The translations under genes were made by a program, and so were the position numbers. DNA of 51,941 bases from Leptospira sp. (GTDB lineage: Bacteria > Spirochaetota > Leptospiria > Leptospirales > Leptospiraceae), in the NCBI GenBank assembly GCA_027531445.1, contig JAPZRK010000081.1:1-51941 (forward strand). Direction: 5' to 3'. Below, piece after piece: positions 8,602-17,699 of the stretch. Each line of letters begins with the position of its first letter. Position 1 is the first letter of the stretch. Under the pieces are notes generated by a model. The model was given only the letters and a program-made list of their open reading frames with translations. It did no database searches and was not told the origin of the DNA.

Positions 8602-11022
8602 ATGGACAAAGAAAAAACTCTAAAAATCACACTTTATGCCTTATTTATCTCCGCACTTTTGGGAGGTTTATTTTTTGGATATATACTTTCTGAAGTCAAC
8701 CAAGGCAAGGAATTACAAAAGTTATCTTCTTATCAACCTACGACGCCTACAAAGTTGTATGATTCCAATGGAGTTTTGTTTGCGGAGTTATACCGGCACA
8801 AACAGGAACTCCTAAAATACCAAGACATTCCTCCTCATGTAATTCAAGCTTTCCTCAGCGTTGAAGATGATAATTTTTTCAATCACTTTGGAATCGATTT
8901 TATGGCGATTGTCCGAGCGGCGATCAAGAACGTACTTGCAGGAAGGATAGTGCAAGGTGGATCGACACTCACACAACAGCTTGCTAAAACCATTTTACAG
9001 GAACGTAAAAAAACATTTGCACGTAAGTTTTTGGAAGCTCTTCTCACTCTCCAGATCGAACAGGAGTATACGAAAGAAGAGATTTTGGAAATTTATTTCA
9101 ACCTGATCTATCTAGGACATGGAACAACAGGGCTTTCTTCTGCCGCCAATGTATACTTTCAAAAAGATGTTCGTGACCTAGACATTGCAGAGGCAGCACT
9201 GCTTGCAAGACTTCCGAAAGCACCAGTCCATTATTCACCCTTCAAAAATCCCATGGAGGCAAAAAATGCTCATTTGGTTGTCCTTGGCCTTATGGCAAAA
9301 AATGGATTCATTCAAAAAGAGAATGTGAAGCTCATCCACGAAGAGTTTTGGGAAAGGTACTGGCCCATTGTAATCACACAGTCTCCTTCCAGATCTACAT
9401 GGGGTGCAAAGCTCAACCGTGCCCCTCATTTTACTGAATGGGTACGTCAAATTCTAGAAAAAGAAATAGGCGAGGAAGCAGTTTATACCGGCGGCCTTCG
9501 TGTATATACCACACTCGATGTAAGAAAGCAAGAAATTGCAGAAGAAGAACTGCGCAACTCATTGATTGTTCAAGACAAATATGCGTTTGGTGCAAACTTT
9601 AGATATGCAGGTCGTGCAGATCGTTCTCTAGTCTCACTTTACAATTTGATGGGAAGTGTGTTTCCTGTTGGTGTCCCCTTTATCACAAATTTGGATGATC
9701 GCCAAGTCTTCCGATTGGAGCTAGAGAAGCAAATGGCACCAGCATTGGAGCTATTGACTTCCTTTGTTCCCTCGGAAGATGAAAACGCGGCAGTAAAAGA
9801 GTTCAGAAGGTCATCGCTTGTATTTTCATCAAATTTACATGTGGAAGGGGCCATTGTCACGATTGATCACCAAACAGGATACATCCAAACAATGGTTGGT
9901 GGATCTCGATTTACTCCCAAAAATCAATTCAATCGAGCTATGTCTGCTAGACGCCAAACAGGATCTGCCTTTAAACCTTTTGTCTATGCCGCCGCAATTC
10001 AAAATAGAACGGTTGGATCTGGAACGGGGATTATGGATGCGCCACTCACCACCTTAACCGAAGAAGGTGAGGGATATTCGCCGCAGGATATTTCTGGAGA
10101 CTTCCGCGGGATGGTTCCACTTTCTCGCGCTCTTTCCTTATCATTAAACATTGTCTCTGTCCAAGTTCTCATGCGAACGGGAACAGATGCGGTGATAGAT
10201 TTTGCCTCAAAGGTCACAAAAACAAATAAAGCACGTTTCCCAACAGGTCCAGCACTTGCATTGGGTGTAGCCGAGCTTACACCGTATGAAATGGCGGTTG
10301 GTTATTCTATTATTGCCAACAAAGGCAAAGATGTAATTCCCTTTAGCGTGCGCTATGTATTAAACCAAAGTGGGACAGTTGTTTATAACCGTGAAAAACA
10401 AGTCCAAGAAGAGCTTGCAGAAGAAGCAAAAAACGGAACCATCCAAATCATACCTGAGGCGACAGCCTACATCATAAAACAAATGTTAATAGGTGTGGCA
10501 ACTGGCGGAACTCCTACTGCGGCGCTGCGCGATGCAGACAAGGGAAATTACAAAGGGGAATCAGGTGGAAAGACTGGTTCTACCTCTTCTTATACCAATG
10601 TTTGGTACTGCGGCTTTGATCCTAAGTTTACTTCAGTCGTTTGGATGGGCTTTGATAAATCCTCACTTTCGTTGGGCCAAGGTGTGACAGCGGCAGGTGT
10701 TGCGGCTCCCATTTGGGGGAAATTGTATTCCCGTTGGTACGATGGTGGTCCTTATCCAAGTTTTTATCCCAATGGAAAATCAGATGAGATTCCAGCAGAT
10801 GTGGTCAAAGGTGCTACCTGTTCCTTTAACGGTCTTACACCGGGACCTAATTGTCCTCTTACAGGGAATTTATTTCTGAAACCGATTACCATTGCAGGAA
10901 GGACACTTTCGGTGCCTGGTGGAAGACAATGTGATGGGGAAAGGGATCACTTTCGGTCGATGGATCTAAAAGATTTCTTACAACGAGAGCTAGAAATCAC
11001 TGACGATGAATTAAAACGGTAA
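8602..11022 (+). CDS. mrcA: Penicillin-binding protein 1A (bifunctional transglycosylase/transpeptidase)
   Basis: This class A PBP polymerises and cross-links peptidoglycan at the outer face of the inner membrane. At 806 residues it is of normal length. It has one N-terminal membrane anchor (about residues 8-30), a GT51 transglycosylase domain with catalytic Glu88 in SVEDDNFFNHFGID and the GGSTLTQQLAK motif, and a transpeptidase domain with SAFK (Ser455, Lys458), SLN (514-516) and KTG (657-659). The ATG is preceded by a purine-rich stretch. It follows the hydrolase gene closely, and 187 bp without a clear gene follow it. All catalytic residues are present. Confidence 0.96.
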   Translation: MDKEKTLKITLYALFISALLGGLFFGYILSEVNQGKELQKLSSYQPTTPTKLYDSNGVLFAELYRHKQELLKYQDIPPHVIQAFLSVEDDNFFNHFGIDFMAIVRAAIKNVLAGRIVQGGSTLTQQLAKTILQERKKTFARKFLEALLTLQIEQEYTKEEILEIYFNLIYLGHGTTGLSSAANVYFQKDVRDLDIAEAALLARLPKAPVHYSPFKNPMEAKNAHLVVLGLMAKNGFIQKENVKLIHEEFWERYWPIVITQSPSRSTWGAKLNRAPHFTEWVRQILEKEIGEEAVYTGGLRVYTTLDVRKQEIAEEELRNSLIVQDKYAFGANFRYAGRADRSLVSLYNLMGSVFPVGVPFITNLDDRQVFRLELEKQMAPALELLTSFVPSEDENAAVKEFRRSSLVFSSNLHVEGAIVTIDHQTGYIQTMVGGSRFTPKNQFNRAMSARRQTGSAFKPFVYAAAIQNRTVGSGTGIMDAPLTTLTEEGEGYSPQDISGDFRGMVPLSRALSLSLNIVSVQVLMRTGTDAVIDFASKVTKTNKARFPTGPALALGVAELTPYEMAVGYSIIANKGKDVIPFSVRYVLNQSGTVVYNREKQVQEELAEEAKNGTIQIIPEATAYIIKQMLIGVATGGTPTAALRDADKGNYKGESGGKTGSTSSYTNVWYCGFDPKFTSVVWMGFDKSSLSLGQGVTAAGVAAPIWGKLYSRWYDGGPYPSFYPNGKSDEIPADVVKGATCSFNGLTPGPNCPLTGNLFLKPITIAGRTLSVPGGRQCDGERDHFRSMDLKDFLQRELEITDDELKR

Positions 11023-11209
11023 CAAATAAAAGCAGGTTGCCCAATATTTAGGCAAGTGTACCGGTTCTATACATTTGTCTCATCCCAATTGCTAGCCGAT
11101 ACCTGAAACAAACCATTTGCAACGCAACTCTTCAATTATCTAGTCTGGCACGTTACTTGCAATAATATCAACAGAGTTTGCGTCCAATACTGCATCCTCT
11201 GGGGGTTTT

Positions 11210-11647
11210 ATGAAACGATTCGCCACTCTTACGATGATGATTTTTTCAATCTCTACCTATGCCATGGAAATGCCTCAAAACCATGAAGATGTTTCGTCCA
11301 TCATTGATGCTTACGACAAGGCGACACTCACAGAAATCTCCAATGAACTCGTGAAAATGGCGGCTCATGAAGAATCGATTGGTGAGTTCGATTTGGCAAC
11401 TGTTCACTACAAACGAGCACTTAAAATTCGTGAATCGATTGGCTTAAAATATCACAAAAGTTATGCGTCCATTCTATATTTATCTTCCAATGCGCACTTT
11501 CAAGCTGGTCTAATTTGTGAAGCAACGGGCCTCGCCAAAGACGCGAGCGTTGAATTTTCGAAACATGGTCTTATTAAATTTCAAGAAAAAGCAATGAAAG
11601 ACCATGAAGCTTATGGTAGGGTGTGTGCGCTAGTAGCGCAAAAATAG
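11210..11647 (+). CDS. Small secreted helical (TPR-like) protein, function unknown
   Basis: This 145-residue protein begins with a signal peptide (MKRFATLTMMIFSISTYA, cleavage after the AxA-like TYA). The mature part is all-helical. The segment AAHEESIGEFDLATVHYKRA followed by LKIRESIG looks like one tetratricopeptide-type hairpin, with a second helical pair after it. A run of five G residues lies 5-9 bases before the ATG and could serve as ribosome site. The 187-bp upstream gap holds no other gene; I see only weak promoter-like A+T-rich stretches there and a 5-bp hairpin after the PBP1A gene. I do not recognise a family. Confidence 0.7.
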   Translation: MKRFATLTMMIFSISTYAMEMPQNHEDVSSIIDAYDKATLTEISNELVKMAAHEESIGEFDLATVHYKRALKIRESIGLKYHKSYASILYLSSNAHFQAGLICEATGLAKDASVEFSKHGLIKFQEKAMKDHEAYGRVCALVAQK

Positions 11648-11692
11648 TTATGATTCTTTGAGATGGTTACCTGATTTTGATTCTACCCTGGA

Positions 11693-12388
11693 TCAATCCA
11701 ACCTCTCGTATGTATATACGTGAGGTTGGAATTCTTTTTTTGTATACTTTGCTCGAATCTTTTTAAATAGCGCATCTTCTGCGTAAGGTGTTTTTACTTC
11801 CCACCCAATTCCAAAGTCCGCTTCTTTATACCCCGATTCAAATTGTAATGGAGCAAGACTCTGTGACACAGAGTCAAAATGATATAAAAGTCTGTGGTTT
11901 GATTCTTTAGAAATGAAGGGTGTCTCACTACATGGTTCATGTCGATTTTGATTCGCTTTTACTTTCTCTTTTTGATCAACTTTTGCGTATTGGCATGATT
12001 TAGTGAACAAAATAGAAGTGGAAAGTAAGACCCAAGGACCAACATGTTTGTATGTACCTTTGCCTACAATGACTTCTGCTGAGTTCGATAAAGGATATTC
12101 GGCGATCGATTGCATCGTCTTTGTAAAAGATTTATCTTTTTCCAAAACAATCCACTCTCTATAATTTAGTGTATGGCTCGTCGAATTCATCGGGGCACGG
12201 TTGTTCGTTGGTCGAATGTATGTGCCTTCTTTGAGTGAATTGATTTGCACTGAGATGGACTCTGGATTTGGTAACTCTCTGATCCAAGAAATACTGGACT
12301 GGCAGTGAAAAAACATACCGGCTATTACAAATAGCGCGGCTAAATAAATGTATTTAGAACTGGAAGTAGATAAAATCTTGTCCACCAT
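11693..12388 (-). CDS. Membrane-anchored protein of unknown function
   Basis: The protein has 231 residues from ATG 12388. Two in-frame codons before it (TTG, GTG) could also be read, but ATG is favoured. An N-terminal hydrophobic stretch ends in MFFHCQSS, which is a poor lipobox because His precedes Cys, so a signal anchor is as likely as a lipoprotein. The body is soluble and of mixed alpha/beta composition, with two further cysteines. It overlaps the 3' end of the MBOAT gene by 35 bp, so translation is probably coupled, making it the last gene of an sppA-MBOAT-unknown operon. It might assist the MBOAT, but nothing in the sequence proves this. Confidence 0.65.
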   Translation of the reverse strand: MVDKILSTSSSKYIYLAALFVIAGMFFHCQSSISWIRELPNPESISVQINSLKEGTYIRPTNNRAPMNSTSHTLNYREWIVLEKDKSFTKTMQSIAEYPLSNSAEVIVGKGTYKHVGPWVLLSTSILFTKSCQYAKVDQKEKVKANQNRHEPCSETPFISKESNHRLLYHFDSVSQSLAPLQFESGYKEADFGIGWEVKTPYAEDALFKKIRAKYTKKEFQPHVYTYERLD

Positions 12389-13781
12389 CACCAAAAATAC
12401 CCATCAATAAAAAGATCACAATCGCAAAGATCGGAAGTAGGATATTTTGAAATGGTTTTAACTTTGTATAAGTGTAATCCGAATACTGTAACCAGTTAAA
12501 AAATAAACCAAGTAACACAAGTACGGGTAGTTCATCAACTCGGTCAAGAGTCTCGCCAACGCTCCTAAAAGTGAGAACACCTTTAAAGATTTCGTAAACC
12601 GTTGCCATTGCTTCATCACCTCTTGCGGCGGCACGGAAGAAGACTCCAGAAAAAGAAAAGGTGATATAGACAAAAATGAAACGGATGAAACCTACAAATG
12701 GAATCGTATCGGGAAGGATTTTCTGTTTGCCTCGAAACAAGTAAAGGGACCGCTCAATCCATAAAAATGCGCCAAGGTAGGCACCCCATCCAACAAAAGC
12801 CCAATTGGCACCATGCCAAAGACCACCCAAACACATCGTAATGAACATATTTACATTTGATCGGAAAACAGATGCTTTGCTACCTCCCATAGGAATGTAG
12901 AGATAATCTCTTAACCACGAAGAAAGAGTGATGTGCCATCTACTCCATAAGTCGCGGTAACTTTGCGCTAGAAATGGACCTTTAAAGTTTTCGGGAATTT
13001 CATATCCCAACAAATTCGCAGAACCTCGTGCAAGATCTGTATAACCAGAAAAATCACAGTAGATTTGTATACCAAAGGCAAGCGTTGAAAAAAATAAGGA
13101 GAAGCTATCGTATTTGCTTGGGTCCATATAAATCGGAGCGATGATTGGTGCGATATTTTCAGCGATAACAACCTTTTTAAATAAACCACCTATGATTAAA
13201 AAAAGACCCTTTTTCATACGATCTGGATCAATTTCTGGATGGTCAATTTGTGGAATAAAGTTATCCGACCTCATGATCGGTCCGGCAATCAATTGTGGAA
13301 AGAAAAGAATGAAAAGAAAATAATCGTCAAACTTGACTTTGTCTTTTAGAATACCTCTATGAATGTCAACTTGTAGTGCGATGACTTGAAATGTATAAAA
13401 GCTGATCGCCAAAGGTAAAAAGATATTCATTGATCCTGCGAAAGATTTTACCTCTTCCCAGCCAAACATCGAATAAAGAGTTCCTGTAACAAAATAAAAA
13501 TATTTAAAAAAAGCTAAGTTAATCAGGTTTAATATAATTACTGTCGCAAGTACAAGTTTATCCGACTTACCTTCGCTCTTTCTTTTAAAAATGATTTCAC
13601 TAAATAAGAAATTGATGAAGATAACGGCTAAAAAGTGAAACAGGAATGGAAAGCTAAAATATGCATAAAAAATCAAGGAGGAAAGAATCAAGAGAGGCTT
13701 GCGCCCCTTTTGAGAAATATTCCAGTAGATGATATAAGTAAAAAAGAAAAGAATTAGGTAAGGAATAGAGTTAAAAAGCAT
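12354..13781 (-). CDS. MBOAT family O-acyltransferase (AlgI-like), second copy
   Basis: This complete 475-residue integral-membrane acyltransferase has many transmembrane segments. Conserved blocks are FFPQLIAGPIMR, CDFSGYTDLARG, the SRWHITLSSWLRDYLYIPMG block and the catalytic-histidine block CLGGLWHGANWAFVGWG. It starts at ATG with MLFNSIPYL, closely like the partial MBOAT at 1-1055, so the two are paralogues some 12 kb apart. Unlike that one, it has no SGNH partner beside it; its neighbours are SppA (6 bp upstream) and an unknown anchored protein (overlapping downstream). The acceptor could be a surface glycan such as LPS or peptidoglycan; this is inference. Confidence 0.92.
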   Translation of the reverse strand: MLFNSIPYLILFFFTYIIYWNISQKGRKPLLILSSLIFYAYFSFPFLFHFLAVIFINFLFSEIIFKRKSEGKSDKLVLATVIILNLINLAFFKYFYFVTGTLYSMFGWEEVKSFAGSMNIFLPLAISFYTFQVIALQVDIHRGILKDKVKFDDYFLFILFFPQLIAGPIMRSDNFIPQIDHPEIDPDRMKKGLFLIIGGLFKKVVIAENIAPIIAPIYMDPSKYDSFSLFFSTLAFGIQIYCDFSGYTDLARGSANLLGYEIPENFKGPFLAQSYRDLWSRWHITLSSWLRDYLYIPMGGSKASVFRSNVNMFITMCLGGLWHGANWAFVGWGAYLGAFLWIERSLYLFRGKQKILPDTIPFVGFIRFIFVYITFSFSGVFFRAAARGDEAMATVYEIFKGVLTFRSVGETLDRVDELPVLVLLGLFFNWLQYSDYTYTKLKPFQNILLPIFAIVIFLLMGIFGDGGQDFIYFQF

Positions 13782-13787
13782 TTGATT

Positions 13788-14783
13788 CTAAAGATCCCAG
13801 AGGTAGTAAAAACGAGCGTTAGAATTAGAATTGAATAATTTGTCCATTCCACCTAACATAGAAGGTCTATTACCTGATTCATTTGCTAGATAAATATTAT
13901 CCACTCTGCCGCTACCCCTTTGATACGTAATGAGTTTCGGATTGCCACGTCGATTTCCCAAGTAGTTGGGATGTAACATGAGCTGGATTTGGATGTCGTC
14001 AAAATAACCGATATAGTCGATCATACCTTCTTTTTTCGCCTGTTGGGCTGTAAAGATCCTCCCGTCACAAATTTCTTTCAGGCGAGCTTCAGAGACATTG
14101 GGTCTTCCTAATTTTACAATCTGAAAGAATCGATCATATAGATTGTCAACGATGGATTGTAAGATACGTCTTTGTTCTGGTGATTGCTCAGAGAATGGTG
14201 AACCAATGGCTTTATTTGCGCCTGATGTAATGGACTGGTCTTTGATCCCTAATTTGTCCATTCCTTCCTTTACATTAAATCCTTGCATAATCACACCAAT
14301 CGAACCTGTAACAGTTGTTGGGTGTGCTCCAATCGCATCACTGCTCATCGCGATATAATAAGCGCCAGATGCCGCAGTATCCATAAAAACAGAAAAAACA
14401 GGGATTTTTTTCCTTTCTTTAAAGCGTAAGATTTCTTGGTAAATGATATCACTAGCGGTGACGGTTCCACCTGGTGAGTTGATTTTGAGTAACACTCCTT
14501 TGATTTCAGGATCAGATTCAGCAAATTTAAGTGTTTCTTTGATTCTGGCAACCGGAGATTCAGCGGAACCACCGAAAAAGGATGACTCTCGATTCTCGTC
14601 TGTGATTACTCCTTCGATGGGAATGACGAGGATCTTGTCTTTGTCTTTGCCCGAAATGACCTTTTCTTCAAAATTTGGACGAGGACCGCCGAAGGTCGGG
14701 AAACTGGCAAAGATGCATCCTTGTAAAAAAAGGCTAGCAAGTAAGAGGGTGAGGCTGGTTAGATAAATCTTCCGTGAAGGCAT
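13788..14783 (-). CDS. sppA: Signal peptide peptidase SppA (lipoprotein form)
   Basis: This is a serine protease of family S49 (331 residues, the short single-domain form) that degrades cleaved signal peptides and other membrane-embedded peptides. Ser139 in DTAASGAYYIAMSSD is the nucleophile. Lys191 in SGANKAIGSPF is the general base, spaced 52 residues away as in the Bacillus enzyme. The N-terminus has a signal peptide ending in LFLQGC, a good lipobox with lipidated Cys23, so this copy is probably a lipoprotein instead of carrying the usual transmembrane anchor. It is the first gene of an operon with the second MBOAT; the start is 54 bp from the divergent epimerase gene. Confidence 0.93.
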   Translation of the reverse strand: MPSRKIYLTSLTLLLASLFLQGCIFASFPTFGGPRPNFEEKVISGKDKDKILVIPIEGVITDENRESSFFGGSAESPVARIKETLKFAESDPEIKGVLLKINSPGGTVTASDIIYQEILRFKERKKIPVFSVFMDTAASGAYYIAMSSDAIGAHPTTVTGSIGVIMQGFNVKEGMDKLGIKDQSITSGANKAIGSPFSEQSPEQRRILQSIVDNLYDRFFQIVKLGRPNVSEARLKEICDGRIFTAQQAKKEGMIDYIGYFDDIQIQLMLHPNYLGNRRGNPKLITYQRGSGRVDNIYLANESGNRPSMLGGMDKLFNSNSNARFYYLWDL

Positions 14784-14837
14784 AGAACCTTTTTAAGAAC
14801 GGAAAGATTGGATTCAATCATTTTTGGAGGCAGTTCC

Positions 14838-15740
14838 TTGTACCAGCTAAAAACTAAACGAGCCCGATTTGACATCAATCCAGAAGAAGGGGGGCAATGG
14901 CTCGCCCTACAACTTGGCTCGCGGTTGAGTGATGATACAATTTCTGTCCTCTCTGGATACAAACATCCCGATCCATTTTTTGCATCAGGTTCATTTTTGA
15001 TGTTTCCATGGGTCAATCGTTTGAATCCCAATCCATGGGCAAAGGCTCCATTTTATCCCAGCACACATTGGTTAACTGATGGAAATGGTTTGTCCCTTCA
15101 TGGACTTTACCACAACCTTTCACGGCAGATTGTAGCGGAATTAACAACGAATAAAGAAAGTCGTGCGAGTTTTTGCTTCATTCTTCCTGACGAATGGAAA
15201 CATACACAGCTGTCTCAAATCAAAATAATTGAAACTTTCGTTCTATCGGATTCCGAATTAAAAATCGAGTATACCGTTCAAAACATGTCAGATTCAGATT
15301 TTGAATTTGCATTGGGTATCCATCCGTATTTTAGATTGGGCGAAGATTCGAATATAGACGATTTGTATCTTTTCGGTACAGGTTTCCATGAAGTAAAATT
15401 GGGAGACTTTTTGCTTCCAGAAAGAATATTAGAAAATGAAATAAGACTAATTGAAGAATGTAAGCTGGAAGGAAAACATTTTGATTCTTTATTTAAATCC
15501 GTGCCTGAAAAAGGACAAAATTCGTATATTGGATTTTTCTCAATGAATAGAAAAGAAAGGGTGATTGTGGGTGGTGCAAATTTTTATCAAGTATACACTC
15601 CACCGGATAGGAAGTCACTTGCAATTGAGCCCATGACTGCAACAGGAAATTTTTTAAATTTCAGTCAAGAATATACGGAGAAAATTGTTCCAAGTGAAAT
15701 AAAAAGGATTGAGTTTTTTATAAGATTAGAAAACTTCTAG
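14838..15740 (+). CDS. Aldose 1-epimerase (GalM-like) family protein
   Basis: This mutarotase-fold protein of about 300 residues would interconvert alpha and beta anomers of hexoses or hexose phosphates. Recognisable parts are FPWVNRLNP, the LHGLYHNL region with the substrate-binding histidine, GIHPYFRLGED with the catalytic histidine and a C-terminal EPMTATGNFLN block with the glutamate. The frame is open from TTG 14808, but TTG 14838 has a strong ribosome site (GGAGG at 14826-14830, 7 bases before it), so I use 14838. It diverges from sppA. Whether it acts on galactose, glucose or glucose-6-phosphate is undecided. Confidence 0.82.
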   Translation: MYQLKTKRARFDINPEEGGQWLALQLGSRLSDDTISVLSGYKHPDPFFASGSFLMFPWVNRLNPNPWAKAPFYPSTHWLTDGNGLSLHGLYHNLSRQIVAELTTNKESRASFCFILPDEWKHTQLSQIKIIETFVLSDSELKIEYTVQNMSDSDFEFALGIHPYFRLGEDSNIDDLYLFGTGFHEVKLGDFLLPERILENEIRLIEECKLEGKHFDSLFKSVPEKGQNSYIGFFSMNRKERVIVGGANFYQVYTPPDRKSLAIEPMTATGNFLNFSQEYTEKIVPSEIKRIEFFIRLENF

Positions 15741-15785
15741 AATTATTCTAGTGGTGAAGTTTTTCGGCAGGGAATAGATATTTAA

Positions 15786-15995
15786 ATGACAGAATCAATC
15801 CTCAAATCATGCAAACAAGTTAGCAAATATTTGCTCGAAATCAAATACTATGCTGAGAAGAAGAATACGAGTCGAACTTCTGTTTATCGAGCTCTTCAAG
15901 ACGGCAAATTGAATGAAGTGGTGATTGGCAAAAATTCAAGATTTGTTATTTTGGATGACCAAGCGAAGAAGTGGCTTCCTGGCCGTCAGAGTTAA
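15786..15995 (+). CDS. Small excisionase-like helix-turn-helix protein
   Basis: This 69-residue protein has the layout of a winged helix-turn-helix of the excisionase/MerR-like type: a helix, then KKNTSRTSVYRALQDGKLN as turn and recognition helix, then a beta-hairpin wing (EVVIGKNSRFVILDDQ) and a short tail. Such proteins bind DNA and serve in prophage excision or in toxin and plasmid control. No integrase, att site or other phage gene lies nearby, so a chromosomal regulator is more likely. Its 3' end overlaps the convergent unknown gene (15946-16872) by 50 bp. ATG start, no strong ribosome site seen. Confidence 0.65.
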   Translation: MTESILKSCKQVSKYLLEIKYYAEKKNTSRTSVYRALQDGKLNEVVIGKNSRFVILDDQAKKWLPGRQS

Positions 15996-16872
15996 TTAGT
16001 TTTTTAACAATTTCTAATGAAAATATATCCGGCTCAATACTAGTTGTATTTTTTGACTTTTGTGGTGGATGTTCTTTGACACTGCGTATTATCTCTTGAG
16101 GAATTAAATCAAGTTGTGCATCCTTATCTAAAGGATGTAGATTCCAATAACCTAACAAAAAATTATCATTTTGGTTTTCTAAAAATCTACCTTGAAAGGC
16201 ATAATAAACATTCCCAAATGTTTTATCATTATGTATATCTCTTACTTTTAAATAAAGCTCTCCTACAATGGGTGCCTGATCCAAAAAGGTTTTTGTATGA
16301 AAGAGATACTTGATATGTCTGAGACGATAGATTTTGATAAAACAATCCACTTTGCCATCAAAATACAAAAGCAAATGAGATGAATGATTGGTTGTGAGAT
16401 CACCGCGGGCCTTTGCCCTAAATTGAAAATATTCAGTAGATTCGATCACGATGTTTTTTGGTTTTTTCCAAAAAACAATCGGAAACTTATTGGAAGATTT
16501 AGTTGGTACTGCTGTCTGCGAGAGATCGTTCAAAAATGGAAGTAAGGTTTGGTGGACCGATTTTCTTTTTTTCCTTTCAAACCAATCTGGAAAACAGAAA
16601 TAAAGGAAGGACTCCACCAGAGTCAATTGTATCTCAAAATCAATCCTAAGTGCGGAATTCAACAGCGGTAAAGATTTGGTTTTCCAGTCGATTTTTGTTA
16701 CTTCAGGCAAAAAGAAGTCACAATAAGTTACTAAATTTTGGTTTAGGACTAGGTTCAGTTGTGATTCCGAAATCGAAATGTGATTCCATTCTATATTGAT
16801 GTGGGTTAGGTGAAGAAAATAGGATTTGTACAATGATTGGAGTACTTTAAATGTTTTGGAAAGGAATTTCAT
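15946..16872 (-). CDS. Protein of unknown function (308 aa)
   Basis: I recognise no family in this 308-residue protein. It is rich in Leu, Phe, Lys and Trp, has no signal peptide or clear membrane helix, and reads as alternating beta-strands in the middle (residues 140-250: VIESTEYFQFRAKARGD, HLLLYFDGKVDCFIKIYRL), which could form a beta-sandwich or PilZ-like barrel. The RAKARGD segment followed by VGELYLKVRDI is loosely reminiscent of a c-di-GMP-binding PilZ domain, but the RxxxR and D/NxSxxG motifs are not convincingly present. The start (ATG 16872) is 37 bp from the divergent LOG-family gene. The 3' end overlaps the convergent HTH gene by 50 bp. Confidence 0.6.
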   Translation of the reverse strand: MKFLSKTFKVLQSLYKSYFLHLTHINIEWNHISISESQLNLVLNQNLVTYCDFFLPEVTKIDWKTKSLPLLNSALRIDFEIQLTLVESFLYFCFPDWFERKKRKSVHQTLLPFLNDLSQTAVPTKSSNKFPIVFWKKPKNIVIESTEYFQFRAKARGDLTTNHSSHLLLYFDGKVDCFIKIYRLRHIKYLFHTKTFLDQAPIVGELYLKVRDIHNDKTFGNVYYAFQGRFLENQNDNFLLGYWNLHPLDKDAQLDLIPQEIIRSVKEHPPQKSKNTTSIEPDIFSLEIVKKLINSDGQEATSSLGHPK

Positions 16873-16909
16873 CTCTGTAAAATCAAAACTCTGTCGATGT
16901 TAGAACAGA

Positions 16910-17680
16910 ATGACAGAATTGGCTTTTGAAAACAAAGATTTTTTATGGGGTGATGAAGCAGGACCTGTTCGGATCTTATCCGAATACCTTCATCCTAAGG
17001 CAGAGTTTGGAAGTAAGGGAATCACAGATACAGTCGTTGTATTCGGCTCCGCGCGTATTCCTAGTTTTGATTCCAAAACCCAGGATTCAAACGTTCATCC
17101 AGGCTTGGAAAATTTAACCAGATATTATAAAGATGCCGTTCTGTTTTCTTCACTTCTTACGCAATGGGGACACGAATTTGAATCTGAATTTCATGGAAGG
17201 AGTCTTCACATTTGCACAGGTGGTGGTCCAGGAATTATGGAAGCAGGCAATCGAGGAGCAAAAGAGGCAGGTGGCAAGTCGATCGCCTTGAATATTGTCC
17301 TTCCACATGAACAACATGTGAATCCTTATTCAAATTCGGAATTGAGCTTTGAATTCCATTATTTCTTTATGAGAAAACTTTGGTTTATGAAATTATGCCG
17401 AGGTATGATTGCGTTTCCTGGCGGTTTTGGGACATTCGATGAATTGTTTGAAACGCTGACGCTCGTACAAACAGGGAAAAAAAGTCGGATTCCTATTCTA
17501 CTTTATGGATCTGAATTCTGGAAAAAAGTAATCAACTTTCAAGCGTTGGCAGATATGGGACTGATTTCACCCGAAGATTTGGATCTCTTCGCGTTTGCAG
17601 ATACACCTGAAGAGGCAGTACAATACTTCAAGGAAAAGATTCGTTTGGAATTGACCAAGAAATTGGGTACAAAAACATAG
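16910..17680 (+). CDS. LOG-family protein (lysine-decarboxylase-like fold)
   Basis: This 256-residue protein contains both LOG signatures: GGGPGIMEAGNRGAKEAGG and PGGFGTFDELFE, the PGGxGTxxE nucleotide-binding motif. Members hydrolyse nucleoside 5'-monophosphates to a base and ribose phosphate; some release active cytokinin, while bacterial ones also act in purine turnover. Older annotations call them lysine decarboxylases, which is misleading. It diverges from the unknown gene on its left and is followed after 19 bp by rpmB, so rpmB may be read partly from its promoter. Confidence 0.87.
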   Translation: MTELAFENKDFLWGDEAGPVRILSEYLHPKAEFGSKGITDTVVVFGSARIPSFDSKTQDSNVHPGLENLTRYYKDAVLFSSLLTQWGHEFESEFHGRSLHICTGGGPGIMEAGNRGAKEAGGKSIALNIVLPHEQHVNPYSNSELSFEFHYFFMRKLWFMKLCRGMIAFPGGFGTFDELFETLTLVQTGKKSRIPILLYGSEFWKKVINFQALADMGLISPEDLDLFAFADTPEEAVQYFKEKIRLELTKKLGTKT

Positions 17681-17699
17681 CGGAAACAAGGGAAATCAT

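Noticed and set aside
13788..14783. Lys250 in the GRIFTAQQAKKEG segment as catalytic lysine of SppA
   Set aside because: Spacing from Ser139 fits the Bacillus enzyme at Lys191 (SGANKAIGSP) instead; the later lysine belongs to a conserved structural block.
15786..15995. Prophage or integrative element marked by the excisionase-like gene
   Set aside because: No integrase, tRNA-adjacent att duplication or phage gene is found around it.
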